From assembly GCF_913055835.1 (NCBI RefSeq), contig NZ_CAJXKQ010000004.1, positions 1 through 64,000 of the forward strand: DNA of 64,000 nt. The letters run 5' to 3'. The notes below the pieces were generated by a model that saw nothing but the letters and a program-made list of their open reading frames with translations, made no database searches and was not told where the DNA came from. The stretch is from an uncultured Marinobacter sp. (GTDB lineage: Bacteria; Pseudomonadota; Gammaproteobacteria; Pseudomonadales; Oleiphilaceae). A program made the position numbers and the translations under genes. Positions 42,739-51,731 of this stretch are shown here, one piece after another (positions within the stretch are counted from its first letter, which is position 1; the number at the start of each line of letters is the position of its first letter).

Positions 42739-43746
42739 ATGCCTGACTGTCCTGATTACTCGCTGCTCGAACTGGCCTCCGTCCGCGAAGGCGACTCGGT
42801 AGGCACCACACTGGCCAACAGCGTGGCCTATGCCCAACGGGCTGAAAAGCTCGGTTTCAAGCGATTCTGGCTGGCCGAGCATCACAACATGGAAGGCATC
42901 AGCAGCTCTGCCACCTCGGTACTGATCGGCCATATCGCCGGCAAGACAGAAACGATCCGGGTCGGGTCCGGCGGTGTCATGCTCCCGAACCACCCGCCAC
43001 TGGTCATTGCCGAGCAGTTCGGTACGCTTGAGAGCCTGTACCCGGGACGCATTGATCTTGGCCTGGGCCGCGCACCCGGCACCGACCCGGTAACCGCCCG
43101 GGCCTTGCGGCGCGACGGTCTGGGCGCGGAACAGTTTCCGGAAGATGTCGCCCGGTTGCAGTCCCTGCTCGGCCCCCTGCAGCCAGGCCAGCCTGTGAAG
43201 GCCATACCCGGAGCTGGCACCAACGTCCCCCTCTGGCTGCTGGGCTCAAGCCTTTACAGCGCACAGCTTGCCGCCATGCGGGGCCTGCCCTACGCCTTTG
43301 CCGGGCATTTTGCACCTCGGCTGTATCGCGAAGCCCTGAGAGTCTATCGGGACAACTTCCAGCCTTCAGAACAGCTCGAAAAGCCCTATGCCATGCTCGC
43401 CTTGCCAGCCGTTCCCGCCGACTCGGTCCAGGAAGCCGAGCATCTGGCCACAACCAGTTATCAGCGGATTCTGGCCCTGTTCCGGGGCCAGCCGCTCTGG
43501 ATGAAGCCGCCCGTGGACTCCATGGACGGACTCTGGAACGCTGGCGAAAAAGCCAGCGTGAAAGATTTTCTCGGACTCCAACTGCTTGGGAATGCTGAGT
43601 CTATCCAGCGGCAGCTTGATCAGATTCTGTCCGGCATTGAGGTCGATGAACTGATGTTTACCGTGGACATCTACGATCCCGGGAAACGCAGGCATGCGCT
43701 CGACATCCTTGCACAAACCAGAAAGCCCGAGAAGGCACTCTCCTAG
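42739..43746 (+). CDS. LLM-class (luciferase-like) flavin-dependent oxidoreductase
   Basis: 335 residues from the ATG at 42739 (AGGAGCTCC upstream). It has the bacterial luciferase-like barrel: [21 protein letters not shown] near residue 32, [26 protein letters not shown], and [12 protein letters not shown]. It resembles the YhbW/group 1 LLM oxidoreductases common in proteobacteria. It uses reduced FMN and oxygen on an unknown substrate. The stop overlaps the convergent glutathione peroxidase stop by 4 bases. Confidence 0.88.
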   Translation: MPDCPDYSLLELASVREGDSVGTTLANSVAYAQRAEKLGFKRFWLAEHHNMEGISSSATSVLIGHIAGKTETIRVGSGGVMLPNHPPLVIAEQFGTLESLYPGRIDLGLGRAPGTDPVTARALRRDGLGAEQFPEDVARLQSLLGPLQPGQPVKAIPGAGTNVPLWLLGSSLYSAQLAAMRGLPYAFAGHFAPRLYREALRVYRDNFQPSEQLEKPYAMLALPAVPADSVQEAEHLATTSYQRILALFRGQPLWMKPPVDSMDGLWNAGEKASVKDFLGLQLLGNAESIQRQLDQILSGIEVDELMFTVDIYDPGKRRHALDILAQTRKPEKALS

Positions 43747-44294
43747 AGCACAGATTCCACTGCGCTGATCAGTTCAGGATCCTCGGGGCGGACACGGCTT
43801 GGGAATGACTCCACCACCGTGCCGGACCGATCAATCACGTACTTGGTGAAGTTCCAGCGTGGTGGTTGGCTCTGCTCGTTGATGGCCTGGAATACAGGAT
43901 TGGCATCCGGTCCGGTCACAGCTCCCGGGGCAATCATGGTGAAGGTTACCCCGAAGTTCTTGAAGCAGACGGTGGCCGCTTCGGCTTCCGTCTCTGCCTC
44001 CTGCCGGAAATCGTCGCTGGCAAAACCAACCACGACCAAACCGTCCTTCGCGTATTGCTTGTGCAGGGCTTCCAGGCCCTCAAACTGGCCGGTGTATCCG
44101 CAACGACTGGCGGTATTGACCACCAGCATGGGCTTGCCGGCCGCCAGCTCGCAGAGATTCACGGTGTCGGTGGAGTGCAGTTTACGTTGCTCATGATCAA
44201 GAAACGCCGGGCAACTGTCCGCAAATGCCTGAGGCGCACCCATCAGTCCGGCAACCAATGCTGGAATCATCAGAATCTGTTTCAGGTCTTTCAT
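43743..44294 (-). CDS. exported glutathione peroxidase-like protein
   Basis: 183 residues with a signal peptide (residues 1-25, ending AFADS), so it acts in the periplasm. The peroxidatic Cys65 is in [16 protein letters not shown] and the Trp-Asn pair in PRWNFTKYV. The usual glutamine motif F-P-C-N-Q-F-G is replaced by FASDDFRQE, so one member of the catalytic tetrad is absent or shifted. Periplasmic glutathione is scarce, so thioredoxin-like reductants are more likely. Extra cysteines at 28 and 48 may form a disulfide. Confidence 0.88.
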   Translation of the reverse strand: MKDLKQILMIPALVAGLMGAPQAFADSCPAFLDHEQRKLHSTDTVNLCELAAGKPMLVVNTASRCGYTGQFEGLEALHKQYAKDGLVVVGFASDDFRQEAETEAEAATVCFKNFGVTFTMIAPGAVTGPDANPVFQAINEQSQPPRWNFTKYVIDRSGTVVESFPSRVRPEDPELISAVESVL

Positions 44295-44433
44295 GGATCC
44301 GGTTTCCTTGTTCGGTCAGGTATGTTTATACGCGCCGACCGGACGGCTAGCTCAGCCCACACGGTGGACAGAAACGGTTCAGCTACCCATTATTCCGGAT
44401 AAAACAGCGTTCAGAGCAGGAGCCACGTTCATC

Positions 44434-44973
44434 ATGACCGACACCCCGATCCATGTCTTTCTTTCCCACGGCCTGGAAAGCGGCCCCGGCAGTACCAAGA
44501 TTCAGGCCATGAAAGCCGAAGCCGAAACCTTGCCGAATATTCGGGCACACGCAATTGACCACAGGAGCACCAAGGACCCGGCGACCCGCCTGGCGCAGAT
44601 GCAGGAAGCCATGGACCAACACGGCGCCAATCCGGCCCGTACCATCCTGGCAGGTTCCAGCATGGGCGGCTGGGTATGCGCCCAGACGTCGGCGGAGACC
44701 CCTGTTCTGGGTTGTTTTCTCCTGGCACCAGCCCTCGCGATGAGCCGGTATCCGCAGTCCAGCCCGGTCATCCAGGCCCGCCACTGTCAGATCATCCACG
44801 GCTGGGATGACGAAGTGGTACCGGTCACCCCCGTACTGGATCTGGCCCGCGACCAAGGCCTTCCGATCCTGGTACTCCCCGATGGCCACCGGCTGGAAAA
44901 CAGCCTTGCCCGGGTTGTAAGCGAGTTTCGCGAATTCCTCCAAACCTGCCTTTCAGATATGAATCAACCGTGA
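44434..44973 (+). CDS. small alpha/beta hydrolase (YqiA/UPF0227-like)
   Basis: 179 residues from the ATG at 44434, with GCAGGAG 11 bases upstream. HVFLSHGLESGPGSTKIQAM gives the oxyanion/HG region, AGSSMGGWV the nucleophile elbow (Ser near residue 76), HGWDDEVVP the acid and DGHRLEN the histidine, so the triad is complete. Proteins of this size and pattern are carboxyl- or thioesterases of unknown substrate. It lies 141 bp upstream of teaA but the A/T-rich gap suggests a separate promoter for teaA. Confidence 0.82.
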   Translation: MTDTPIHVFLSHGLESGPGSTKIQAMKAEAETLPNIRAHAIDHRSTKDPATRLAQMQEAMDQHGANPARTILAGSSMGGWVCAQTSAETPVLGCFLLAPALAMSRYPQSSPVIQARHCQIIHGWDDEVVPVTPVLDLARDQGLPILVLPDGHRLENSLARVVSEFREFLQTCLSDMNQP

Positions 44974-44982
44974 TTTCATGAA

Positions 44983-45044
44983 CTTGCGAAATCGGGAAAA
45001 CCACCTTTGCATAAATGATTGTTTTGGCCATTTTCTTGCGAAAA
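44983..45044. repeat. direct repeat in the teaABCD upstream region
   Basis: CTTGCGAAA occurs at 44983-44991 and again at 45035-45043, 52 bases apart. Each copy is followed by an AAAACCAC-CTTTG-like stretch. The 141-bp region is A/T-rich and precedes teaA, so the repeats may be regulator sites or remnants of a duplication. Confidence 0.5.
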
Positions 45045-45114
45045 CCACTTTGTTTTGCCAGTCTTTATTAATGTAACAATACATTTCGATAAAAAAACGA
45101 ACGGAGAAAACCCG

Positions 45115-46143
45115 ATGAGCAGCATGAGCAAGTTCAAAAAACTGGCCGGAATTTCAGCGTTCGCGTTCGCTGCGATGTCCATGGCGAACTCTGTCAACGC
45201 CGCTAACTGGCGCTATGCGCACGAAGAATATGAAGGCGACGTACAGGACGTGTTCGCTTACGATTTCAAAGAGTACATTGAGAACAATTCAGACCACACC
45301 TTGCAGGTCTACCGCTTCGGCGAGCTGGGTGAATCTGACGACATCATGGAGCAGACCCAGGCGGGCATCCTGAATTTCGTGAACCAGTCGCCCGGCTTTA
45401 CCGGCTCCCTGATTCCCGAAGCCCAGATCTTCTTTATTCCCTACCTGATGCCGACCGACATGGAGACGGTTATCGAGTTCTTCCGGGAAAGCGAAGCCAT
45501 CAACGAGGACTTCCCGAAGCTGTACGCGGAAAAGGGACTTGAACTATTGCAGATGTACCCGGAAGGCGAAATGGTTGTGACCGTGGACGAGAAGGTCACC
45601 AAACCAGAGGACTTCAACAACAAGAAGATCCGGGTGATGACCAACCCGCTTCTGTCCGAAACCTATTCTGCCTTTGGTGCAACACCAACCCCGCTGCCCT
45701 GGGGTGAAGTATACGGTGCCCTGCAGACCAACATGATCCAGGGCCAGGAAAACCCGATCTTCTGGATCGAGTCCGGCGGTCTGTATGAAGTATCTCCGAA
45801 CCTGGTCTTCACCAAGCACGGCTGGTTCACCACCGCCATGATGGCCAACAAGGACTTTTATGATGGCCTCGGTGAGGAAGACCAAAAGCTGATTCAAGAC
45901 GCTGCTGACTACGCCTTCGAAAAGATCATCGTACACATCGACGGCCTGGCCGAGCGTTCCCTGGAAAAGATCCGGGAAGCGTCTGACGAAGTCACCGTTA
46001 CCCGCCTCAACGATGAGCAGATCGAAGCCTTCAAGGCCCGCGCGCCCCAGGTGGAAGAGAAGTTCATCGAAATGACTGGCGAGAGCGGCAAGGAACTGCT
46101 GAACCAGTTCAAGGAAGACCTGAAAGAAGTTCAGAACGACTGA
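45115..46143 (+). CDS. teaA: ectoine/hydroxyectoine TRAP transporter substrate-binding protein (TeaA-like)
   Basis: 342 residues from the ATG at 45115 (ACGGAG upstream). The signal peptide ends SVNAAN near residue 27. The mature protein begins NWRYAHEEYEGDVQDVF, and further runs (YRFGELGESDDIMEQTQ, SLIPEAQIFFIPYLMP, TPLPWGEVYGALQT, QENPIFWIESGG) are, as I remember it, nearly identical to Halomonas elongata TeaA, so ectoine specificity is well supported. It binds ectoine in the periplasm for high-affinity recovery of leaked or environmental osmolyte. The operon teaABCD includes the UspA-family regulator as in Halomonas. A 9-bp stem-loop follows the stop, consistent with higher expression of the binding protein than of the permeases. 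Confidence 0.88.
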   Translation: MSSMSKFKKLAGISAFAFAAMSMANSVNAANWRYAHEEYEGDVQDVFAYDFKEYIENNSDHTLQVYRFGELGESDDIMEQTQAGILNFVNQSPGFTGSLIPEAQIFFIPYLMPTDMETVIEFFRESEAINEDFPKLYAEKGLELLQMYPEGEMVVTVDEKVTKPEDFNNKKIRVMTNPLLSETYSAFGATPTPLPWGEVYGALQTNMIQGQENPIFWIESGGLYEVSPNLVFTKHGWFTTAMMANKDFYDGLGEEDQKLIQDAADYAFEKIIVHIDGLAERSLEKIREASDEVTVTRLNDEQIEAFKARAPQVEEKFIEMTGESGKELLNQFKEDLKEVQND

Positions 46144-46158
46144 ACCTGAGGGAACCAT

Positions 46159-46182
46159 TCCCGCCGGCTCCGGCCGGCGGGA
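46159..46182 (+). other. teaA-teaB intercistronic stem-loop
   Basis: TCCCGCCGG (46159-46167), six bases, CCGGCGGGA (46174-46182): a 9-bp perfect GC-rich stem with no T-run, 16 bases after the teaA stop. Such loops protect upstream mRNA from 3' exonucleases and raise binding-protein levels (established for other importers; inferred here). Confidence 0.65.
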
Positions 46183-46252
46183 CGCTGTACTAACCCCCGC
46201 CCCGCCGGGGACTTCCTACCGGCCGGGAGCGACATTCTCTGGAGCAGACCCC

Positions 46253-46846
46253 ATGTCCGAGAATTCCCCGGATCTTGAAGACGATACCGGCACCTACGAG
46301 TCGGGCCTGCCCGGCTTCCTGGGAACCATCGACGTCTGGATCAGCAAGATTGAAGCCGTGATGCTGGCAATGGGGGTCATCCTCATGGCCATCAACACCT
46401 GTGTTAACGTCATCGCTCGCTATATCTTCGGCGAAGGCCTCTTTTTCTCCGGTGAGATAAACCGGATTCTGATTATTCTGATCACCTTTGCGGGCATTGG
46501 CTATGCAGCACGGCATGGTAGGCATATCCGCATGTCTGCGATCTACGATGCCATCCCGACCAAGGGACGCAAGGTGCTGATGATCATCATCGCCCTGTTC
46601 ACCTCAGTGGTCATGTTCTTCCTGTGCTACCACTCGTTCGAATACATCCAGACCCTGTACAGCCGCGGTCGCATTCTGCCTGCTCTGGGTTTTGAAATCT
46701 GGTGGATCTATATCTGGGCACCGGTGGGGTTTGCCATTACCGGCATCCAGTATTTCCTCACGGCGATCAAGAATTTCACCAGCAAGGATGTATACCTTTC
46801 GACCGGGGTCGTGGACGGTTACGCGGATACCGAATCGGAAGTATGA
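46253..46846 (+). CDS. teaB: ectoine TRAP transporter small permease (TeaB-like, DctQ)
   Basis: 197 residues with four membrane segments (about 33-55, 70-88, 108-128, 150-172). The hydrophilic N-terminus with DLEDDTGTYE and the conserved EAVMLAMGVILMAINTCVNVIARYIFG, then RRILIILITF-like NRILIILITFAGIGYAARHGRHIRM, are DctQ signatures. Position between teaA and teaC is as in H. elongata. Confidence 0.88.
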   Translation: MSENSPDLEDDTGTYESGLPGFLGTIDVWISKIEAVMLAMGVILMAINTCVNVIARYIFGEGLFFSGEINRILIILITFAGIGYAARHGRHIRMSAIYDAIPTKGRKVLMIIIALFTSVVMFFLCYHSFEYIQTLYSRGRILPALGFEIWWIYIWAPVGFAITGIQYFLTAIKNFTSKDVYLSTGVVDGYADTESEV

Positions 46847-46881
46847 ACCCTGCAGCTGACATTAAGGAAGGATAAGAAATC

Positions 46882-48165
46882 ATGGCAACTATAATGATGT
46901 TGATCATGATCGGGTTGCTGCTGCTGGGCTTCCCGATGATGGTTCCACTGATCACCGGCGCCGTGGTTGGCTTCGTGATGATGTTTGATGGCTTCGGCCA
47001 GATGGGGACCTTCATTCAGCAAATGATGGGCGGTATCCGCCCTGCCTCGTTGATTGCTGTTCCCATGTTTATTCTTGCCGCGGACATCATGACCCGAGGC
47101 CAGTCTGCAGACCGTCTTATCAATATGGTCATGGCGTTTATCGGTCATGTTAAAGGTGGTCTGGCAATCAGTACCGCCACATCCTGCACCCTGTTCGGTG
47201 CGGTATCAGGCTCCACCCAGGCAACGGTGGTGGCAGTTGGCTCGCCCCTTCGGCCCAAGCTGCTCAAAGCCGGCTATTCGGATCCGTTCTCGCTCGCGCT
47301 GATTATCAACTCCAGTGATATTGCCTTTCTGATACCACCCAGTATCGGCTTCATTATTTACGGGGTTATCTCGGAGACATCCATCGCTGAGCTTTTCATT
47401 GCGGGTATCGGGCCGGGGCTGATGATTCTGATCATGTTCTCGATCTACTGCCTGATCTATGCCCGCGTAAATAACCTTCCGACCGAGGAAAAGTCCACCT
47501 GGCGTCAACGCGCCGTGGCCATGCGGGAAGCCTTGTGGCCGTTGTTTTTCCCGGTCATTATCGTTGGTGGTATCTATGGCGGCATTTTCAGCCCCACCGA
47601 AGCCGCGGCGGTTTGCGTACTCTATGCGTTCCTTCTGGAATTCGTGGTGTTCAGGTCACTCAAGCTTGCTGATGTCTATCGAATCGCCAAGTCCACAGGT
47701 CTGATCACCGCCGTCGTCTTCATTCTGGTAGCCGTGGGCACTGGCTTCTCCTGGATTATCTCCTTCGCCCAGATTCCCCAGTCCATTCTGGACGCAGTCG
47801 GAATCAGCGATATGGGGCCGGTCGGCGTGATGATTACTATCTGTATCGCCTTCTTTATTGCCTGTATGTTCGTGGACCCCATCGTGGTGATCCTGGTTCT
47901 GACGCCGATCTTTGCACCAGCTATTGAGGCCTCTGGCATCGACCCGGTACTGGTAGGTGTGCTGATCACCCTGCAGGTTGCAATCGGCTCTGCAACGCCG
48001 CCATTCGGCTGTGACATCTTTACCGCGATAGCGATTTTCAAGCGCCCCTATCTCGAGGTTATTCGCGGCACGCCGCCGTTCGTAATCATGCTGATAGCTG
48101 CTGCCGGGCTATTAATCGCGTTCCCGCAAATTGCGTTGTTCCTGCGCGACCTGGCCTTCAGGTGA
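46882..48165 (+). CDS. teaC: ectoine TRAP transporter large permease (TeaC-like, DctM)
   Basis: 427 residues, 11-12 membrane segments, DctM family. GGIRPASLIAVPMFILAADIMTRGQSADRL, ISTATSCTLFGAVSGSTQATVVAVG, IIPPSI-type LIPPSIGFIIYG and GATPPFG-type GSATPPFGCDIFT motifs line the ion-coupled transport path. It forms the Na+-driven channel with TeaB. AAGGAAGGATAAG provides the ribosome-binding site. Confidence 0.92.
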   Translation: MATIMMLIMIGLLLLGFPMMVPLITGAVVGFVMMFDGFGQMGTFIQQMMGGIRPASLIAVPMFILAADIMTRGQSADRLINMVMAFIGHVKGGLAISTATSCTLFGAVSGSTQATVVAVGSPLRPKLLKAGYSDPFSLALIINSSDIAFLIPPSIGFIIYGVISETSIAELFIAGIGPGLMILIMFSIYCLIYARVNNLPTEEKSTWRQRAVAMREALWPLFFPVIIVGGIYGGIFSPTEAAAVCVLYAFLLEFVVFRSLKLADVYRIAKSTGLITAVVFILVAVGTGFSWIISFAQIPQSILDAVGISDMGPVGVMITICIAFFIACMFVDPIVVILVLTPIFAPAIEASGIDPVLVGVLITLQVAIGSATPPFGCDIFTAIAIFKRPYLEVIRGTPPFVIMLIAAAGLLIAFPQIALFLRDLAFR

Positions 48166-48203
48166 TTTGACCACCCTGGAGGGTGAATACAAAGGAGAGC
48201 GAC

Positions 48204-48647
48204 ATGTTCAAACGGATTCTGGTGGCAGTAGACGGTTCAATGACCTCTTTCGAGGCCCTGAACAAGGCTATTGAGCTGCAAGAACTGATGACCGACGCGG
48301 AGATCTACCTGCTTTGCGTCTACAAGCATCACAGCCTGTTTGAGGCATCCTTGTCGATCGGGCGACCGGCAGAGATGGATATTCCGGATAAAGTGCTTTC
48401 GGAGTACGCCAAGGATGTTGTGAATCACGCAAAACAACTGGCGGCAGAACGCGGAGGGAAGAATGTACGCGGTTTCGTTAAGGCTGGTAGGCCATCGAGG
48501 GTCATCGTAGACTTTGCCAAGGAGAAAGGTGTGGACCTGATCGTCATCGGCACCAAGGGAACGCACAGTGACAAGGATGGTCTGTTCCTTGGAAGCGTGT
48601 CGCACCGGGTCGCATCCCATGCCAAATGCCCGGTGCTGGTAGTGTGA
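48204..48647 (+). CDS. teaD: universal stress protein regulating the ectoine transporter (TeaD-like)
   Basis: 147 residues from the ATG at 48204 (AAAGGAGAG upstream); an ATG at 48183 is possible but lacks a site. UspA fold with RILVAVDGSMTSFEALNKA at the N-terminus and the ATP-binding G-x2-G-x9-G-S motif IGTKGTHSDKDGLFLGSVSHRV near the C-terminus, so nucleotide binding is expected. In H. elongata TeaD binds ATP and negatively modulates ectoine uptake; the same role is inferred. Confidence 0.87.
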   Translation: MFKRILVAVDGSMTSFEALNKAIELQELMTDAEIYLLCVYKHHSLFEASLSIGRPAEMDIPDKVLSEYAKDVVNHAKQLAAERGGKNVRGFVKAGRPSRVIVDFAKEKGVDLIVIGTKGTHSDKDGLFLGSVSHRVASHAKCPVLVV

Positions 48648-48651
48648 TCCT

Positions 48652-50913
48652 CTAGCCAGAGATTTCGACCCGATTACGGCCGGCTTCCTTGGCGCGATAG
48701 AGCGCCTTGTCGGCCAGGGTCAGAATCTGTAACGGTTTCGTGCCACTGTCTGGCCAGCTGGCAACACCCACCGAAACTGTCAGCGCCCCGAGATCCCGTT
48801 CACGATGGATGATCGGCACCTGCCGAACTGCTTCGCACAGCTGGTTCGCTTTGTCCCGGGCGGCGTCTGATGTCGCCCCCGGCATTACCACCACAAACTC
48901 TTCACCACCGTACCGGCAAACGATGTCACTCTCCCGGAACTGCTTCTGCAGAATGCAGGCCACAATCTTCAGGGCATCGTCTCCCGCTTCGTGGCCGTGG
49001 GTGTCGTTGAACCGTTTGAAGTGATCGATATCGACAATCAACAGGGATAGCGGTAAATCGTTACGCTGCGCGACGGCGCTTTCATGCTCAAAAAGCTGAT
49101 CAAAGTAACGGCGGTTTTTCAGTCCAGTGAGTGCATCCTCGTAGGAAAACTTCTGCAACTCTTCCCGCAGGGCAATGCTCGAGAGGGTAATACTGATTCT
49201 CTGGATGGCCTGATCCAGCGCCGCAAGCAAACGTGCCGAGCCATACTCGCTCTCCGCCTTACCGAAAACGCCATCGCCCTCCAGCAGAAGAACACCCTCC
49301 GTCACATTGCCGGCACTGGCCGACTCAACGTTTACCCAGAAACACAAGGTACCGCTCTCGGCTTCGCTACCCTCCACTTCGGCGCCCTGCCACTGTTTCA
49401 GTTGCGGCAGCCTGGAGGGTTCCGGGAGACCTTTGCGGGCATCCAGAAGCACCGGCAGCGGAACCGGGCGACTGAATCCCCAGACAGCGACCCGATCATA
49501 CCGGTCGCCCGAGCCCCGCTGATAGAAGGCGCCTTTCAGTGGGCTGCAAATATCCGGGAGCGCCCGGACAAGCAGCCCGAACGCCTGTTTCAGGCCCAGA
49601 CAATCCTGGAGATCGGTAATCACGTCGCCCAGAATCCGGTTTTTCTCGTTTTCAAAGGTCAGCATCCGGACCCGCGCCTGCTCACGCCGGGCCAGAGCCT
49701 CCGCCTTGGCGGTACGTTCGGCAACCTTTTCTTCCAGTGACACGTTCAGCCGCTTCAGCGCCTCCTGGGTGCCCGCGTAGTGCCACAGTGAAATTACCAC
49801 CACCGCCAGGGAGAACAGGAGCATTCCCCAGCTGACCGGGACCCGGCCCCAGGGAAGCACGCCATGTGCCACGGCCATATCCACAATCAGCAGCGCACAG
49901 AAAAAGCCGAAAGCCAGCAGCAGAACCTGTTGCTCTCGCAACATTCGACGGATACGACGCAGCACAACGGCAAAAATAATAACCAGAGAGACCAGAAACA
50001 TGGCATCAAATGGCGGGAACGTAGACGACAGGTCAAACACGCCCGCCAGCGCGCCCAGCAGTGCACCCACCAGGTATACAAGATGAACTTTCCAGATCAG
50101 ATTGATCACCCAGGGGCGATGATTGGTCAGCCACTGTTCGAGCAGCAGGGCCAGGGCCACCGGCAGCATGTAATAGGATCCGGCAGCCAGGTAATCCCAC
50201 ATCAGCGGCTGGTAGGCAATCAGCAGACTGGCCTGGCTTTCCGATACCAGCATCAGCGCTGAAGCCAGTGTGAACAGCGAGATAGTCGCAAAGGTTTTCT
50301 TTTCCGCCTGCAGCAACGCAAAAATGATCGCCAGCAGCGCAATCAGGGTGGCGAAGCCGGCAATTACCAGGGCTTCCAGGGAGTTTTTGAGGATGTACAA
50401 CACCAGGTCCGGGTGATCCATGATGGAAACTTCACCCCAAAGACCGATATCCGTGTAGTTGGAAAAGATCCGGAAATAGACCGGCTTGCCTTCATAATTC
50501 TCCGGCAACACGATTTCATGCCACGGCCAGCCCTCAAACCGGCCACGACCCTGGGCATCAAACTCCCCATACTGGTAGATTTTCTCACCCTCAACCCAGA
50601 CCTGAACGATCAGATCGACACTGAAGATATAGAGCACGGGCTCCTGCCACTCTCCGCTAGGCAGGGTGACCCGGAACCAGACGTTTTCACGTCCTTCACG
50701 GCCGGGTGGATTGGAGGGAAAACCAATGCTTTGCCATTGTTCGGGTGCATCCTGCAACACCCACTCCGGGACACCATCTTTGGTAAAGGGAGAGTCACCC
50801 CAGCGGTACTCCCAACCTTCGGCTACTGGCTGGGACGCTCCATAGGTAAGTGCAGGCATTATCAAGGCCAGAAGCAGCGCGGTAACCAGACGTAGCAGGC
50901 TAATCTGTGGCAT
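48652..50913 (-). CDS. diguanylate cyclase with 7TMR-DISM sensor
   Basis: 753 residues. Signal peptide (1-26) followed by a periplasmic 7TMR-DISM extracellular jelly-roll domain (about 30-165, FRVTLPSGEWQEPVLYIFS), seven membrane helices (about 175-390), a short coiled coil (LNVSLEEKVAERTAKAEALARREQ), a GAF-like region (about 420-570) and a GGDEF domain (about 585-750). The active site is YGGEEF and an RESD I-site lies five residues before it, so it is probably an active, product-inhibited c-di-GMP synthase. The DISM domain likely senses a carbohydrate or other periplasmic ligand. It is convergent with teaD, 4 bases apart. Confidence 0.92.
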   Translation of the reverse strand: MPQISLLRLVTALLLALIMPALTYGASQPVAEGWEYRWGDSPFTKDGVPEWVLQDAPEQWQSIGFPSNPPGREGRENVWFRVTLPSGEWQEPVLYIFSVDLIVQVWVEGEKIYQYGEFDAQGRGRFEGWPWHEIVLPENYEGKPVYFRIFSNYTDIGLWGEVSIMDHPDLVLYILKNSLEALVIAGFATLIALLAIIFALLQAEKKTFATISLFTLASALMLVSESQASLLIAYQPLMWDYLAAGSYYMLPVALALLLEQWLTNHRPWVINLIWKVHLVYLVGALLGALAGVFDLSSTFPPFDAMFLVSLVIIFAVVLRRIRRMLREQQVLLLAFGFFCALLIVDMAVAHGVLPWGRVPVSWGMLLFSLAVVVISLWHYAGTQEALKRLNVSLEEKVAERTAKAEALARREQARVRMLTFENEKNRILGDVITDLQDCLGLKQAFGLLVRALPDICSPLKGAFYQRGSGDRYDRVAVWGFSRPVPLPVLLDARKGLPEPSRLPQLKQWQGAEVEGSEAESGTLCFWVNVESASAGNVTEGVLLLEGDGVFGKAESEYGSARLLAALDQAIQRISITLSSIALREELQKFSYEDALTGLKNRRYFDQLFEHESAVAQRNDLPLSLLIVDIDHFKRFNDTHGHEAGDDALKIVACILQKQFRESDIVCRYGGEEFVVVMPGATSDAARDKANQLCEAVRQVPIIHRERDLGALTVSVGVASWPDSGTKPLQILTLADKALYRAKEAGRNRVEISG

Positions 50914-50988
50914 CAGGAAGGCAAACCTGAGTTGTAGGGCGATCAGATCTGATTATAGCCCAGTCCCTGCGAAATCCGGAGCGCTCTG

Positions 50989-51363
50989 TCAGGGCATCCG
51001 GCCGGTGCGTTCAAGGCGATTCGTGACCATACGATGATAGAGGCGGCTCAGCATGGGACGGATGAGTGGCAGGCCAATGAGCCAGGCCAGAGGTTTAAGC
51101 AGGGGAGCGCGGGACATAAGCAGAATGTAGGCGTCCAGTTCACTGTGGATCACGCCTTCGTGGTCTTCCACATGCAATTCCTTTAAGGCCATTTCCGGAT
51201 CGATTCCCCGGGCTTTCAGTTCCTCATCGCGACCGGTGATATCCACCCATTCAACCTGGTCAGCAGCCTGCCCCGCCAGGCGTTCGTACTGGCGCCGATC
51301 CCGACGGCAGCTGGGGCAGGCTCCATCGTAGAAAACGCGAATGGTATTGCCCTTTTCAGTCAT
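50989..51363 (-). CDS. DCC family thiol-disulfide oxidoreductase-like protein (DUF393)
   Basis: 124 residues from the ATG at 51363, which overlaps the upstream stop (ATGA). The family motif VFYDGACPSCRRDR gives the CxxC. HVEDHEGVIHSELDAYILLM and the C-terminal YHRMVTNR-like segment are typical of DCC proteins. It probably has a redox or chaperone role. It is coupled with the ABM-domain gene. Confidence 0.85.
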   Translation of the reverse strand: MTEKGNTIRVFYDGACPSCRRDRRQYERLAGQAADQVEWVDITGRDEELKARGIDPEMALKELHVEDHEGVIHSELDAYILLMSRAPLLKPLAWLIGLPLIRPMLSRLYHRMVTNRLERTGRMP

Positions 51364-51668
51364 TGCGGCTCCACCACCCATTCCGGGTCTTCAAACTCAC
51401 CAATGGGTTTGATATCCACAAACGGCGCCGCACTGCGAATGATGGCGGCCACCTCGGGGTTATGCTGCCCTTCCATCGCATCCCGTTGTTCCTTGCTCTC
51501 CCAGGAGGCGATGGCAATCAACGTATTGGGGTCGCCAATCTTGCGGTGCAGTTCAGTGCCCCTGGCCCCCGGCGCCTGCTGGATAATTTCGCTCGCTCTT
51601 ACCCAGGCATCCGCGTATTCCTCCGCGGTGTGACCTTCCCGGATATGCACTTCGAAAATAAACTTCAT
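51360..51668 (-). CDS. antibiotic-biosynthesis-monooxygenase (ABM) domain protein
   Basis: 102 residues from the ATG at 51668 (CGGGAGGT upstream). A ferredoxin-like ABM fold is suggested by the pattern MKFIFEVHIREGHTAEEYADAW, GARGTELHRKIGD, IAIASWESKEQRDAME and EVAAIIRSAAPFVD. Proteins of this type include cofactor-free monooxygenases and small regulators; the substrate is unknown. It is translated together with the DCC gene. Confidence 0.78.
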   Translation of the reverse strand: MKFIFEVHIREGHTAEEYADAWVRASEIIQQAPGARGTELHRKIGDPNTLIAIASWESKEQRDAMEGQHNPEVAAIIRSAAPFVDIKPIGEFEDPEWVVEPQ

Positions 51669-51731
51669 GGGACCTCCCGGCGACTGCCGGCCCAATCACC
51701 TCGCGTTATCCCATGATGGCGGCGAACACCG

